A stretch of 64,000 nt of DNA from the NCBI GenBank assembly GCA_963855995.1, contig OY979717.1, positions 29,773,246 through 29,837,245 on the forward strand, in the 5' to 3' direction. The notes beneath the pieces were generated by a model. It saw only the letters and a program-made list of their open reading frames with translations. It searched no databases and was not told the DNA's origin. Made by a program: the position numbers and the translations under genes. Below are positions 10,863 through 22,810 of the stretch, piece by piece. This stretch comes from Muricea muricata (taxonomy: Eukaryota > Cnidaria > Anthozoa > Malacalcyonacea > Plexauridae). Position 1 is the first letter of the stretch. Every line of letters starts with the position of its first letter.

Positions 10863-11026
10863 CAGGGCTGTTGCTAGAGCGTTAATTGAGGGTTGAATAT
10901 TCATATTTACATGTTATGCCCGATTGATTTCTTTTCAAATCAAGTTGATTTCAAAAGAAATTAGTCAGGCATAACACAAAAATATGAATATTCAACTCCC
11001 CAATAAACGCTCTAGCGACGGCCCAG
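10863..11026. mobile_element. 164-bp hAT-type MITE with perfect 8-bp target duplication
   Basis: It begins CAGGGCTGTTGCTAGAGC and ends GCTCTAGCGACGGCCCAG. ATAACGGC is repeated exactly on both sides (10855-10862, 11027-11034). CA..TG ends plus 8-bp duplications are the hallmark of hAT elements. Internal words (GAATATTCATAT, TTTCAAAAGAAATTA) are shared with the MITE at 27922-28076, so both belong to one group. Confidence 0.9.
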
Positions 11027-11099
11027 ATAACGGCAAAACACCCCTCCCCTCATTAAATTAAACAGTTTATTCTTGCTCTGTTTTTGATCGAAAAAGTGG

Positions 11100-11400
11100 A
11101 TGAGATTCAATTTTAAGCTAATTGAGAGCTTCTGCAATAAATATATTGTTGGAGCTGGAATTGGAGTCTTGTGAAGGATTATCTAAGTCTTTTGTACCAT
11201 TAGAAACACTTAAGCTAATAATATATAATGCTCTGGTCAAATCCTATTTTGATTACTGTAGCCCTCTCCGGCACAATTGTGGGGGCTGTCATAAGGATAA
11301 GCTTCAGAGACTTTAGGATCGTGGTGCAAGAGTTAACAGGATATACTTTTGATATTGGTGACAGTTATGATATTTCCAATAAAATGGATGGAAAAATCTT
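11100..11400 (+). pseudogene. LINE reverse transcriptase C-terminal fragment
   Basis: The frame reads SFVPLETLKLIIYNALVKSYFDYCSPL, then CGGCHKDKLQRL, followed after a frame change by GDSYDIS and a trace of the 'LGW' end. The YFDYCSP.W...L.KLQ..QNRA pattern is the thumb-side tail of CR1/L2-type reverse transcriptase. A sister copy lies at 13775-14110. Confidence 0.75.
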
Positions 11401-12243
11401 GCGAAACGTAAAATTTGACAGAGGCATATCCTCTGGGAATATAAACACAATTATGTTTATACCCCTGAAACACTAAAAAATTCTCAACTGATCAGGGATG
11501 ATTAATAACCTTGTGCTCACTTGAAAAACTGGCTGCAAATTCCGCGGTTTCTTGCATTGTTTTTTCTATTTTTGTATCGATTGCGTATTTTATATTACTT
11601 TCCTGTTCATCAGTTATTTTTCACTTTATAAAGTTCCTCTCCAGAGGCGTGACCTAGCTTTTATTCATTTAGTTTTTTAAGGCTTTCATTAGCTACCAAA
11701 TTACAATTTCTATGAAGTTTCTTGTTTAGCAATGCTAATATAATCAGATGCCCTTTATTTGGATGTCAATCCGATTTTTCACCTGAACACAAATATTTTC
11801 GTAAAGCAGGTCGTAACGCCGTATTGAATTTTCAAAATACAAAAAAAAAACAATCACAAATTAAGTTCTACGAAAAATTCTTGAAGCTTGTCCTAAATTT
11901 TAAAAATCATGCAAATTGTTGTGCTGTATGTGGAAGGGTTCTGTGCATTCAATTGAGAATTTTCCAGAAAATTTCGTAACACACTTATGGTCAATAGTAA
12001 CTTCCCGACGAATTGGCAAATTCCGTCGAAACGTCGAATTTTTGTGTTATCGTCACGTTACTAGTAGTGAAAGAATTTCTTAATCTTTCGTGTACATGGT
12101 TAATTCACATGCAAATGCTAGGAAATCTGCCTCAATCAGCACCTAGGCTTATCGAAAGTTTAAAATCTTTTTCAAAAGCCCTTGTATATTATTATATAAA
12201 AATATTGTTTATTTTAAACATATTCCAATTAGTGTAATTTAGT

Positions 12244-12295
12244 TTTATATACACTTTGTCATTGGCGACAAGCATTAGTTAGCGCCAAAGTTCCA
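12244..12295 (+). promoter_or_regulatory. Likely core promoter and 5' UTR start of exon 1a
   Basis: A TTATATAC box is followed by CACTTTGTCATTGGCGACAA. The same TATA-like box plus TTTGTCATTG.CGACAAGCAT block precedes the other two exon-1 copies at 17150 and 41112, each about 105-125 bp before the ATG. Conservation in three copies suggests transcription initiation, but duplication alone could explain it. Confidence 0.4.
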
Positions 12296-12354
12296 ACATT
12301 CTCGAAACAAAAGAACGTAGCTTCCTTCTTGGAGAAGCTACCCAAAAAGAAAGA

Positions 12355-12484
12355 ATGGATATCATTTTCTATATTTTATTTCTGCTCGAATGCTTAGTCA
12401 TCCTCTTTGCAATATCATCACAATCAAACGCAAAAAGTTCTTGTAAAACCCAAACATATTTCCAAAGAATGTCAAAATATGGCG
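12355..12484 (+). CDS. Exon 1a: signal-peptide exon, orphan or alternative first exon
   Basis: The ATG opens 43 codons plus one base, ending at GGCG with the splice donor GTAAAT (phase 1). The peptide starts MDIIFYILFLLECLVILFA, a classic signal peptide, and ends QTYFQRMSKYG, like exon 1b at 17261 and the gene B exon at 41237. No other exon follows before exon 1b, so it either splices to the exons at 20349 and 20689 as an alternative first exon or is a leftover of the tandem duplication. Confidence 0.7.
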
Positions 12485-12539
12485 GTAAATTATGCAGATT
12501 TTTTTAATCGACTCTCTTGGTTTTTCAATACTCAACATT

Positions 12540-13610
12540 ACAATAGTGTAGAAACCCTAAGTTAGCTTCTTCGTTTTACATGTGGATATAAAGACAAAAT
12601 TTGTACCAAAACATTAAAATTCAGTTGCCATGGCGAAACCGTGTTTATTAATGTATATATACTAACATTTGCGATATTTTTTGGCTTCGTTCTCTCTGAT
12701 ATCTTCGCTTCTGACTCATATGCAAGACACTTGTGTGATGAGCATGCTAACGTTCGACCTTTTTTTTCCTTTGGGAGAGAATAAGCAAGGTGTATTAAGA
12801 TTACCTCTAAAATGGCCCTTAGGTATCGTTATGAACGTTAAGTTGAATCTTTAGGAAAAGAACTGGGAACCAGAAGTACGGTGTAGGCATGTATTTTTGT
12901 TTCACATGTTTATAAAAAGAGCGGATTCGTGGCAAAATTTTGAATTCCGTTCCCACGTCAAACCTGTGTACGTAGTGCGGTATTACAAAATTTCACATAT
13001 TTTTTCGCTAAGATGTCTGTGGCATCTTCTGAATCCTTTCCAACTCATATGCACGACATTTGAATCAAGTACATGTTGACCTTATAGACCTAAAGTCGTA
13101 AATTGTGTTTCCACTGAGAGAGAATGTTCAAGGTTTGTTAAGATTAGCTCCGAAATATGACTTTTCGATATCGTTATTAATGTTAGATTGAATCTTTGGA
13201 AATACAAGTGAGGACCAGAAATATGCAATGAAAATCTAGAAACACAAGTTTTCATTCCGTTACATGTTGAAAATATAAAAAGGAAATTTGTAGAAAAAAA
13301 TGAATTCCGTTGCCATGGCAAAACCACGTGTATATAGTGAGGTATCTTCAAACTTATCATATTTTTGTTACTTCGTCGTCTCTGAGATCCTCTGGGTGAT
13401 TTCCAACTGATATGCATAACACAAGGATATGTTGATGTTAGACCTAAAGTCACAGCTTTTGTTTTCCTCGGAAGAGAATGTGCAAAGTGTGTTAAAATTA
13501 CCCAAATGACTTTTCGATATCGTTATAAACGTTAAGCTGAATATTTGAGATTAGAAGCTAGAAGCAGAAGTATGCAATAAAAATTCCAGGCAACTCGCAC
13601 TCGTAGTACT
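12540..13610. repeat. Three tandem intronic units of about 330 bp
   Basis: Each unit contains, in order, TTACATGT.GATATAAA, a GTTGCCATGGCAAAACCGTG block, an ACTCATATGCA.GACACTTG block, GAGAATGTGCAAGGTGTGTT and TTTTCGATATCGTTATAAAC. Units start near 12575, 12895 and 13250. The same three-unit series follows exon 1b (about 17510-18420), so the array is older than the segmental duplication. No coding function is seen. Confidence 0.7.
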
Positions 13611-13774
13611 TTTTGATGTGTTATCGGGCTTTTACTGTAAATGAACATATTTGTCGTTAAAGATTGCTAATTATAAGTAATAAAACTTACTATGCATCCG
13701 TAAATAGCTCAGTATTATTAAGTATTAAAACAAACAGTTTATTCTTGTTCTCTTTTTGATCGAAAAAGTAGACG

Positions 13775-14110
13775 AGATTCAATTTTAAGGTAATTGAGAG
13801 CCTCTGCAATAAATATATTGTTAGAGCTTGAATTGGAGTCGAAGCCTTTTGTATCATTAGAAACACTTAAGATAATGACATATAATGCTTTAGTGAAACC
13901 TTATTTTGATTACTGTAGCCCTCTCTGGGACAATTGTGGGGGCTGTCATAAGTTTAAGCTTCAGAGACTGCAGAATCGTGCTTCAACGGGATCTACTTCT
14001 GATATTCGATCCGATTATGTGCTGATAATGTTATACGTTGGGAATCTGTAGACCACATACGTAACTATATCAAATCTATTTATATGTATAAAATAATGAA
14101 TGATCTTGCT
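13775..14110 (+). pseudogene. LINE reverse transcriptase C-terminal fragment
   Basis: Reads SKPFVSLETLKIMTYNALVK, then PYFDYCSPLWDNCGGCHKFK and LQRLQNRA. After a frame change it gives WESVDHIRNYIKSIYMYKIM and NDLAAPNLKQLF. It is a longer sister of the piece at 11100 and belongs to the same CR1/L2-like group. Frameshift and truncation make it non-functional. Confidence 0.8.
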
Positions 14111-14119
14111 GCTCCAAAT

Positions 14120-14815
14120 TTAAAACAATTATTTGGCTCTCTGTTTACACTGCACGGATAGAGAAAGGATGAATTCTTTTGATCTTTGTTCAGATTTTCT
14201 CGAATATTGTGCGAGACCTTGTTCACAAATTGGTGACTTGGGTCTAACACAATGGTCTGACATTTCTGCAGAAATCTGCTTCGCTTTCCAAAAATATTGC
14301 CAAATAAACAGAACAAACTGCTTCGAAAAAAGCCATTTCATAAATTTTCGTTTTTTATTTCGATATTAATTGGATTTTACAACCAGTAAAGCCATGTTCG
14401 TGCAGTATCTCCACAGTATAGAAATAGGATTTATATTTAAAGTGTTCATGTTTTCTTTTGTGTTTTCTCAATGTTATTATGTAGAATGGTGCTGACAAAG
14501 AAACAGCATAAAACTATAAATGGCTGTAAATGACGTGTTAATGTATCTTTTAAACAGGAAACTGGAACGAATCCGTACAAATAATTGTTCCCATAAGCGT
14601 CCACACGGTACCAAAAAACATTTGGTACGCTTTCGTGGCAGGTTAAAAACTTGCACGGATATTGGTGGTCGAAAAGATTTTCCAGATAAAGTAGTGCCGT
14701 GTAAACACAAACCGTATGCGTACGATTATTTGCCCGAATAAAAATTTGTCTGGTATCCTGTAAACGGTGACTTTGAACAAGTTTTGAAAAATTTATGTTG
14801 GAAAAAATATATAGA
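14120..14815. other. Unassigned stretch between LINE fragments
   Basis: Only short frames are present. One plus frame (14520-14741, 73 codons with an ATG) is rich in basic residues and has no recognised motif. I see no strong evidence that it is a gene. Confidence 0.3.
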
Positions 14816-14819
14816 TAAC

Positions 14820-15145
14820 ATCAGCACAAAGGTTTTTACGACTGTTTTAATGACTAGACGTGCTAAATGTGATGTTAATACTGACATCCTAAAATTAATA
14901 CACCAGAGCGTAGTCTTGCCGTATTTGGATTACTGTCCTTTAATGTGGTCAAATTCAAACCAATTTAACCAAAACTGAAAACAAAGACCAAGGGTTATAA
15001 GCAAGAGTATGACTGGCGACAGTTATGATATTTCCAATCAAATGGGATGGAAAATTCCCATGAAACGTATAGAACTTGACACAGGCATCAAAGAAAATGC
15101 TCAACTGAGGGATATAAACCTCGTGCTCACTTGAATGACTGGCTT
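14820..15145 (+). pseudogene. LINE reverse transcriptase C-terminal fragment, different lineage
   Basis: Reads TRRAKCDVNTDILKLIHQSV, then VLPYLDYCPLMWSN, the 'L..IY.S.VLP..DYC...W' tail of a LINE reverse transcriptase. A frame change follows, with remnants of SYDIS and GWKIP. The 3' part (from about 15000) is shared with 11330 onward and forms the left edge of the segmental duplication. Confidence 0.7.
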
Positions 15146-16409
15146 CAAATTCTGCTGTTTTTAGCGCTGTTTCTTCTATTTTATCATTGATCGCAAGCAT
15201 CTAGTAATCACATAATTTCTTTGTTGGATGAATATTTACTCGGTATTTGATTAACTTTCAATTTGTCGTCGGCGTATTGAATAATACGTTCCCTCCCATC
15301 AGTTATTCTTAACTTAATTAACTTTACTGAAAAGGCTCTTCTCCAGAGGCATTGCCTAGCTTTCGTTCATTTAATTTTAAAAGTCTCGCTTCATTACAAT
15401 TACATTAAGTTTCTTGCTTAACAATGCCTATATAGTCAGATGCAAATTTTCAATTAAATCAATCCAGTTTTTCAGCTAAATACAAATATTTTCCTAAGGT
15501 CTTATAACGTCGCATTGAATTTTTAAATACTAAAACACAATAAAGAATTTTGTTTTACGACAAATTTTCAAACGTTGTCCTAAATTTTCAAACTCATTCA
15601 AATTGTTGAGCTGTGTTTAGAAAGGCTCTGTCCATTGAATTCAGAATTTGCCAGAAAATTTCGGCGGTATCATACCTTGAACGTTGGTCCATTTAAAAAT
15701 TATGCTGTATGTAAATATGAAAGAAACAATATATGGAACGTCGTTTTAACTTTGTAGTAATGAATTTTTAAAATGAAATTGGCGGGTGAAAAGGTTCACG
15801 CGTCAAAAGAAAAAGCCATTAATTTGTAACTATAATCGTTTGTTCGCAACGCGTAGAATAACGTTTAGTGCGCCAGCTAATGCATCTACTCAACTTGGGG
15901 CTATAATTGGCTATAATTCCAAAAGGGCCAGGTATATTATTGAATGTTTGCTACGGGTGCACGTGCTGTAAATACGAATAAAATAAAATCATCATATCTT
16001 GTTTTAAACACCAAAGTAGTATAGTAACGCTTTACGTTCTACAATGGAATAGCACGTCATGCTATTGGCGAGCTGTTTTGTTGTTTATTTCGATAGCTAA
16101 TAAGGTCTTGTGTGCGGGAAAATTTTCTTTAACTTTCCGTATTATTTCGTTTAATAAACTGGCTTGCTTCAAAATGCTGCACAAATTTAGTAATAACATC
16201 CTATAGTAGCAACTATCTTAATTGACATTTAAAGCAAGGTATGCTGCATACACTCAATAATCATTGTGAAAGAATCTACGGAGTGAAAGAACTCTTAATC
16301 TTTCGTGTATGTGGTTAATTCACATGCAAACGCTAAGAAATTTGCCTCAATCGGGACCTACGCTTAGCGAAAGTTTAAAAGCTTTTTTAAAAAACCTTCT
16401 ATACTATTA

Positions 16410-17098
16410 CAGTAGAACCCCGCTAACTCGAACTCTCTAGGGAAACGAAAAATTGCTCGAGTTAGCTGGGGTTCGAATTAGCGAGGTTGGTGTTAAATTA
16501 CGTTTATTAGGTTAATAATTAATAAGTTATCGTAGTTTTGCTGTCCATTTACAATGTAAGTTACAACGGTGTAATTTACAGATAGTTCTAACTTTATCTA
16601 ATACTTACAAAGACCCATGCTTTACTAAAACTAGAAAACTAACAACGAATCTCTAAGGCTAAGGCTCAGTTCTAATGTCAATCATTTGTATTTCTTTTAA
16701 ATAATATTTGATGCTCCTTTGCTGCGGACTTTGTCTCATATTTCACTCGGCAGCAAATTTTAGGTTATGGATGTTTGAAGCTATACTGTATGTATCAATT
16801 GATTAAACTGTTGTTGTTTAAATTTAATTTACACTTTCGAACTATAAAATTTAAGTTTCATTTCAGGCTTTCAGATCCGCGTTTCGACTTTCGAGATTAG
16901 AGTTCGACTTAACCGGGGAAATTTGACCAAGGGAGAATAAAATTTGTTCGAATTAGCGAGGAATTCGAGTTAAGCGTGTTCGAGTTATCCCGGAGTAAAT
17001 TACTATAAAATGTAATATCAAATTCAGAGGAAATTGGATTTAGTTCGAGTTAGCGGGGAGTTAGAGTTAAGCGAGTTCGAGTTAGCGGGGTCCTAATG
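16410..17098. mobile_element. Pogo/Tigger-like non-autonomous element
   Basis: The left end is CAGTAGAACCCCGCTAACTC and the right end is its near complement, GAGTTAGCGGGGTCC, with extra copies of the CGAGTTAGCG word just inside. TA flanks both sides (16408-16409, 17099-17100). The paralogous site in copy 1 (near 12193) has a single TA and no insert, which proves the insertion boundaries. 689 bp without a transposase frame; internal deletion derivative. Confidence 0.9.
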
Positions 17099-17149
17099 TA
17101 TATAAAAATATTGTTTATTTTAAACATATTCCAATTAGTGTAATTTAGT

Positions 17150-17200
17150 ATTATATGCACTTTGTCATTGGCGACAAGCATTAGTTACCGCTAACGTTCC
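17150..17200 (+). promoter_or_regulatory. Likely core promoter and 5' UTR start of gene A
   Basis: TTATATGCACTTTGTCATTG precedes exon 1b by about 105 bp and matches the blocks before exon 1a and gene B exon 1. Confidence 0.4.
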
Positions 17201-17260
17201 AACGTTTTCGTAACAAAAGAGTGTAGCTTCCTTGTTGGAGAAGTTTTTCTAAAACAAAGA

Positions 17261-17390
17261 ATGGATGTCATTTTCTATATTATATTTCTGTTAGAATATT
17301 TCGTTATTCTCTTGGCAACGTCATCACAATCAAACGCAAAAAGTTTTTCTCAAACACAAACGTATTTCCGAAGAATGTCAAAATACGGCG
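17261..17390 (+). CDS. Gene A exon 1b: signal peptide
   Basis: The ATG gives 43 codons plus one base and a consensus donor GTAAGT at 17391. The N-terminus MDVIFYIIFLLEYFVILLA is hydrophobic and ends near SSQSNAK, a plausible signal-peptidase region. The tail QTYFRRMSKYG is shared with gene B. The phase-1 end joins exon 2 at 20349 to restore a glycine codon. Confidence 0.8.
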
Positions 17391-18474
17391 GTAAGTGATA
17401 CAGATTATTTTTCAAACTTTTTTCCATAAAACACGTACGTACGATTTAAGGCGACTCTCTTGGTTTTCGATACACTACTCACAATAATTTTAGAAACACA
17501 AGTCCCTTCGTTTTACATGTGGATATGAAAAAAAATTGTCTTAAAACATTGAAATTCCGTTGCCATCGCAACAATGTATTACTAGAGTGTGCTAAAATTT
17601 CCATTTTTGGTGGCGTTGTCTTTCATATCTTTATTTCAGACTCGTATGCATGTTAAGAACATGTTAACGTTCGACCTAAGGTCGTAGCTTATGTTTCCTT
17701 GGGAAGAGAGTGTGCAAGGTGTGTTAAGATTACCTCTAAAATGGCAATAATAAGTTGATATAAGAAGGGCATTTTTGGCAAAATATTGAACTCCATTCCA
17801 TTGTCAAAACCGTGTGTGTAGTGGGGTATAATAAAATTTTACATATTATTTCGTTTCGCCGTTTCTGACATCTTCTGAATTATTTCCGACTCATATGCAC
17901 GACTCTTGCATTAAGAATATGTTGACCTTATTGAAATGTGTTTCTACTGAGAGAGAATGTTCAAGGTGTGTTATGATCCGAAATTACCATTCGATATCAT
18001 TATAAACCTTGATTTCAATCTTTGGGAATAGAAGGGAGGCCAGAAATATGCTATAAAATCTAGACACACAAGTTTCATTGTTTTACATGTTGATTATATA
18101 AAAAGAAAATTTGTAGAAGAAAATGAATTCCGTTGCCTTGGCAACACCATTTGAAAATAGTCGGGTATTTTCAAACTTACTATATTTTTGTTCCCTCGTC
18201 GCCTCTGGGTAATTTCCAACTGATATGCATAACACTTGTCAAAAGAATATGTTAAAGTTTGACTAAAGTGACAGATTTTCTTTTCTTCGCAAGACAATGT
18301 GCAAAGTGTGTTAAGATTACCCAAATGACTTTTCGATATCGTTATAAACGTTAACCTAAATATTTGAGATTAGAAAATTCCAGGCAACTCAGACTCGTAG
18401 TTTGCTATCAGGTTTTTACTATATATGAATGAACATGCTTGTCCTTGAAGATGGTTAATTATAAGAAATCTCAG

Positions 18475-19215
18475 TGTGATATTTATGCTTTTGAAAGTAT
18501 TTTGAAGCAATGTTAAGCCACATGCGTTGTCATCCTACACAAGTAAATACGGATGGCTTTCGAAACCCACGAAACATATCCACTTTCAAAAGATTATATT
18601 TCGCCGTAAATCCGTTTTTTTCCAAACAACGACATCATTCAAAACAAAGTAGAAATATTGTTTTACATGCTTTGTTTGTCTAGCCGAAATTGTTCGCGTT
18701 ATACGAAGCGATTTGAAACAATTTGAATGATGATTCTAATTTCCTTCGCATGCGTTCTTCAGCGAGTTTGCATACCACGCAAGCTTAGCCACCACGCAAT
18801 TTAGCAACGGAAATGACTCGAGTACAGAAAACAATATAGAAAACAAGAAAACAATTGGGTTCGTGATGTTACATCTTTCTTCCAAAGATATTATGAATAG
18901 TTTGACAATGAATTCTGAATTTTTCCTCCCTGCTCATTTTCGGTTGCTAAATCGAGTGGTCACTAAGCAAACTTGGTGTACAAATTCGGTGAGGAAAGCA
19001 TGCGACGAAAATACATCGGTTATGTAGAACAACAATCTTTCTACTTTGTTTTGATGTCATTTGTTTGGAAAACAAGAATGTACGTGGAGATATGACCGTT
19101 TCAACGTAGGCATGTTTTGTGCGAGTCTCCAGTCTTCCCTATTTGCTTGTGTAGGATGATCACACAACACGTGTGGCCGGTGAATATTGCTGAAAAGTAT
19201 TAATATCACAACGAT
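18475..19215. mobile_element. Non-autonomous element with long inverted ends, in intron 1 of gene A
   Basis: Left part (TGATATTTATGCTTTTGAAA, later CATCCTACACAAG and CAAAACAAAGTAGAAA) recurs as reverse complement at 18995-19215. The arms are about 170-200 bp around a unique middle. It has no coding capacity and is absent from the intron of gene B. The superfamily is undecided because the target duplication is not clear. Confidence 0.65.
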
Positions 19216-19219
19216 GCAC

Positions 19220-20348
19220 AGTATATAGACTTTACTGATGCCTAGTAAGTTTTTCCCCGAGCGCGTAAGCCCGGGGCGAGGGTTACTAATTTTGCACTAG
19301 CGAAGTTCAAAGTCGCTGTTCATGGGCGATGGGAATGAGATTTTTTTTTATAGGTCATGACGTCATGCTCACACTGATCTCAACAATATGGCAGACTATC
19401 ATGAATGGCTAACACTGATTGGCCAGATTTAAAATTTATTGTTGATTGATTAATCACGTATTCAACTGACAGCAAATATCTAAATTTACTTTTTGCACTA
19501 CAATATTTCGTACTTTTGCAAAAAGATTTGGCAACTTTCACAACCTACGAAGGGTGGTCATTTCTGATCTCAGGAATATGGCGGACTATCAGGAGTAGCA
19601 AACACTTAAAGCGTCCAAAAAGGCGAGAAATAAGACGAAAACGACTGCTACAAGACTCTTGAAGAGCGATTAATTCGTGGAAAATACAGAGAAGCGCCAC
19701 GAATTGACTATGGCGTGAAACACAAGACAAGTTTGTTGATAATGCGTATTTACACTTGTGTTTTAATGCTTTATAAAAGCCGGCGTGGCCATACTCATCA
19801 AGTCTATTCACTATTTAAATTCCAGAGTAAGTTTATGTTCTGTAAATGCAAGACTGTCTTCTTATTACTAATGTAAGAAATAGATCGTATTTTATACCAA
19901 ATTTAAGATTACACTTGGCGTAATAACACACTCATGACAAATGTTGTCCATTTAAAAAAATTGTCAATAAAGCAAGGATTAAAAACTGATATTTTGTCAT
20001 TTTGAAAAAGTATGCAGAAAGAATAACAATTGCCTTGTTGCTATGACAACAACCTATACAAGTAATTCATGTAATTCCGAAAATATAGTTGCACGCTCTT
20101 AGTTAGTGGCGAGGGGTTGCTGCATGCATGTCTTTCTAGTATATTTGTTATATTATTGACAAATATGTTCAGTGCTACGATCTTAGGGCGCCTGTGATAA
20201 AAATACATAAACACAAGTCTCGTCGCTTTACTTGATCATATAAAGAGCGAACGTTTGAGCAAAAATATTGAATTTTGTTGATAAGGTAGTAAGTATACAT
20301 ACTCGCTTTATGATATATCGCCTAACGATTATCACTTTTTTATGTCAG
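19220..20348. other. Rest of gene A intron 1, no gene seen
   Basis: Contains two diverged copies of a short block (CTGATCTCA.CAATATGGC.GACTATCA near 19375 and 19567) and no recognised coding sequence. Open frames on the minus strand near 19.6 kb lack motifs. Confidence 0.35.
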
Positions 20349-20578
20349 GCTCGTCGTTGCTTCCAGACGATATTATTTCAAATCATACAGTCCATTCTCA
20401 GAATGAATGCTTGTCGATGTGTCTTCAAAAATCAACATGCGTGGGTTTCAACTACAGAGCTGCAAAGTCAAATAAATATGTCATAAATTGTCAACTCAGC
20501 AACAACACTCACGGAAAAAAGAATATCGAGAAAGAAGAAACTGGAGAGTGGAAGTTTTATCAAGATATGCGAACAACT
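20349..20578 (+). CDS. Gene A exon 2: PAN/Apple-type domain
   Basis: Acceptor TATGTCAG, 230 bp, donor GTGAGT after ACT (phase 1 in, phase 0 out). The peptide reads DIISNHTVHSQNECLSMC, then LQKSTCVGFNYRAAKSNKY and NCQLSN. The pattern C..MC....CVGFNY......NCQLS is the PAN/Apple core, an extracellular disulfide-bonded binding module. There are several N-x-S/T sites. It is nearly identical in gene B (46324-46553), and the shared length supports both exon borders. Confidence 0.85.
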
Positions 20579-20688
20579 GTGAGTGAAAGAAGAATTTTGA
20601 TAACATTAGACTAAAATGATGTTATTATAAGTTACTCCTATAATTACGAAGAAGACCTCTTTATTACGAAGTATTTTTAATATTGTAG

Positions 20689-21333
20689 GCGATTTCAGGC
20701 AAGTCAAAATTCATCCCAGGAAAATCCTGTAAAGATATCTTGGCAGCAAAAAAATCTGCAGTTTCTGGAATTTACTGGATCCAGCCCGCATGTAGATAAC
20801 CATTTCAAGTTTACTGCAATATGCGAACGCACGGAGGAGGCTGGACCTTAGTTTACATCTACACCTTTACAAACTACAGCAGTTTTGATTTACCCAGCAA
20901 TGCCGTAACCCCCCGTCCTAACTGGCCTATTCCTGAAGCCAATGTCCCAGTCTCAACCACTCCACCACTCAGCGAGTCATCACTTGGTGCTCTCGACTGG
21001 AATGTATGGAAAGACGTAGGACAAGAGTTTATGGTCAAATCAACCATTAATGATTGGATTGTTTGTCAGCAAAATGATGGAAGTATTGTCACAAAGCAAG
21101 GTGGATCAATAAGTTGCGAAAATATCAAGAACGTGGAGACAACTTGTGCAGGTTTGGTACAAAATAGAATTAGCTGGTTTCCTCATGCACCAGTTCTCTT
21201 TGCTACAAATGGGTATTATACCTTTGATGGAACCACAGATCGTTACTGGCCAAGACATGATCCTTGTGGTGAGGGTAAAGCTAATCACAAGAAAGGAGTC
21301 AGCAACCCTGGTGGACAAATCTATCTTCGTTAG
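20689..21333 (+). pseudogene. Gene A exon 3: fibrinogen-like domain with premature stop
   Basis: Acceptor TATTGTAG, phase 0. The exon opens with SGKSKFIPGKSCKDILAAKK and SAVSGIYWIQPACR, but codon 157 of the predicted protein is TAA (20797-20799), where gene B has AAA. After the stop the frame continues intact to 21333 with VYCNM....GGGWTLVY, the hallmark of fibrinogen-like and intelectin-like domains, and further matches to gene B throughout. One nonsense change therefore removes the whole domain. A start at the later ATG (20821) would lack a signal peptide. The gene was probably recently lost, or the stop is a polymorphism or sequencing error. Confidence 0.8.
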
Positions 21334-22810
21334 AAATCAGGTTTCTACATTCAGTATAATAATAGAACATTTAAAAATTAATGAGCACATAAATAATACC
21401 TGTATAGTCTTATGACTTCTTTTTAAACACCAAACGTTTTAATTCCATATTATTAACACTGCATCGTGTTATACACGCAATATAGAAAATTCACCAAACA
21501 AAGAATCTACTATAGGGCAGTCAATTGATACACATGTCGTTTGACTTAATAATATTTACTTTCTTTTTACTATAACTTTTACCGTGATATGATTAATTAA
21601 AACAGAAGCCATACGTTATCAATAATAAATGAATTTTGAAAATATGATAGCTGTACGGGAGTACATAAAATATAACGTAAAATAGTATAGAGCGTTCTAA
21701 TCTGACGTCATGATCGCCATGTTCGTGTACCAGGACAGGAGAGAGGTACACCACACATGGCCGCAAGCTTCATTGTTGTTTAAATCTCCATGAGTGACCA
21801 CGGTTTACAGAAGGTGACATTTTACAAAGCGTTTACTACGTGTGGGGCAACTTTTACCAGACTCACTCGTAGAGTCTGTCGCTGTTGTTGATAGCGAGGT
21901 TTAAATATGAAAGTACAGATTGACTGGTTGAGTGCGTTTCAGTGTCTGTTACTATAATGTTTATTGTGAAATTTGCAGTGTTGTTACACTACGCTGACTC
22001 TTTGACGTGCCGTTTTGAACGAATTCCTATTTTCGTCCCTCAATGTGATTGGTTCGTGTTGTCTAAGTGACCCCGCTTATAGAAAAAGAATTGAGAATTA
22101 AGGCAGGACACGCCTGCTAAGGCGTTCATTTCTCCTGCCTAGGAGAAGACGAAAACAAAGTGGAATTGCGTAACGAAGTAAACGAGTACAGGACTTGTCC
22201 AATTGCCCATTCGCGATGGCGACTCCGATCCCGTCAATGTTTGTCGTTTTATCAGAACATTTCAACTGAGAATTTTAAAACGGGAACCTTGTTGCCGTTT
22301 AGATGTTTCGGTATACATGCTAAAATGTGCGTTCTAAACGTTGTGTCGTTGTTGTTGGCAAACATAGCAATGTTTTGGGATGGCAAGAGCCAAGCGCCAT
22401 GAAATTTGTCGAACTTGGCGTTTTTAAACATTTTCCTGAGCATTTTTGCACCAAGGACCTTCTTGCAGTTTACATCTTTCAATATACATGTTAAAATGCG
22501 CGTTTTGTGAAGATGTTTTTCTAAAATTAAAACGAGGTTAATTTAAGATTTAAAAATATAAACGCATGCGTTATCCGTGCTTATTATCCATAATATATAT
22601 GTAATTATCCGCAAGTGGTTAATATGAAGTGCCCAACATCAAGTACTCCGTACTGTAACTAAGATGTTCCTAGATGTCACTAAATGTACACAGTGAACAC
22701 AAAGCTCGCTTCTGACACCAAACACGACGACAAACAAAAAAAAACCTGATATTTATAAAACATCACTGCGCGACTAGCTACGCCTGTGCAGCCGGAGTAA
22801 TTATCATAAA
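21334..22810. repeat. 3' flank of gene A, duplicated beyond gene B
   Basis: Aligns in order with 51057-53900, including the block CATGTT.GTGTACCAGGACAG, GACACGCCTGCTAAGGCGTT and GCTCGCTTCTGACACC. It lacks the LTR and the second insertion present in the gene B flank, so it supplies the empty sites. No gene is seen in it. It also includes a word, TACATG.TAAAATG.GCGTT, that recurs inverted near 54.07 kb. Confidence 0.8.

Larger units (their letters stand above)
11330..13620. repeat. Segmental duplication, copy 1 (exon 1a region)
   Basis: This segment aligns in order with about 15000-18420. Shared anchors are GACAGTTATGATATTTCCAA, the CTCCAGAGGC.TGACCTAGCTTT.TTCATTTA block, the sequence before exon 1, exon 1 itself and three intronic units. 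Copy 2 contains a 689-bp element and about 570 bp of extra sequence. A third, shorter homologous stretch starts near 41105. Confidence 0.8.
15000..18420. repeat. Segmental duplication, copy 2 (exon 1b region)
   Basis: Homologous to 11330-13620. It differs by a pogo-like insertion (16410-17098) and by about 570 bp at 15680-16270 with no counterpart in copy 1. The extra 570 bp has no recognisable gene. Identity looks high but clearly below that of the right-end palindrome. Confidence 0.8.

Noticed and set aside
20821..21333. A separate intact gene starting at the ATG at 20821
   Set aside because: The frame is the tail of gene A exon 3 behind the stop; it would lack a signal peptide and half of the fibrinogen-like domain.
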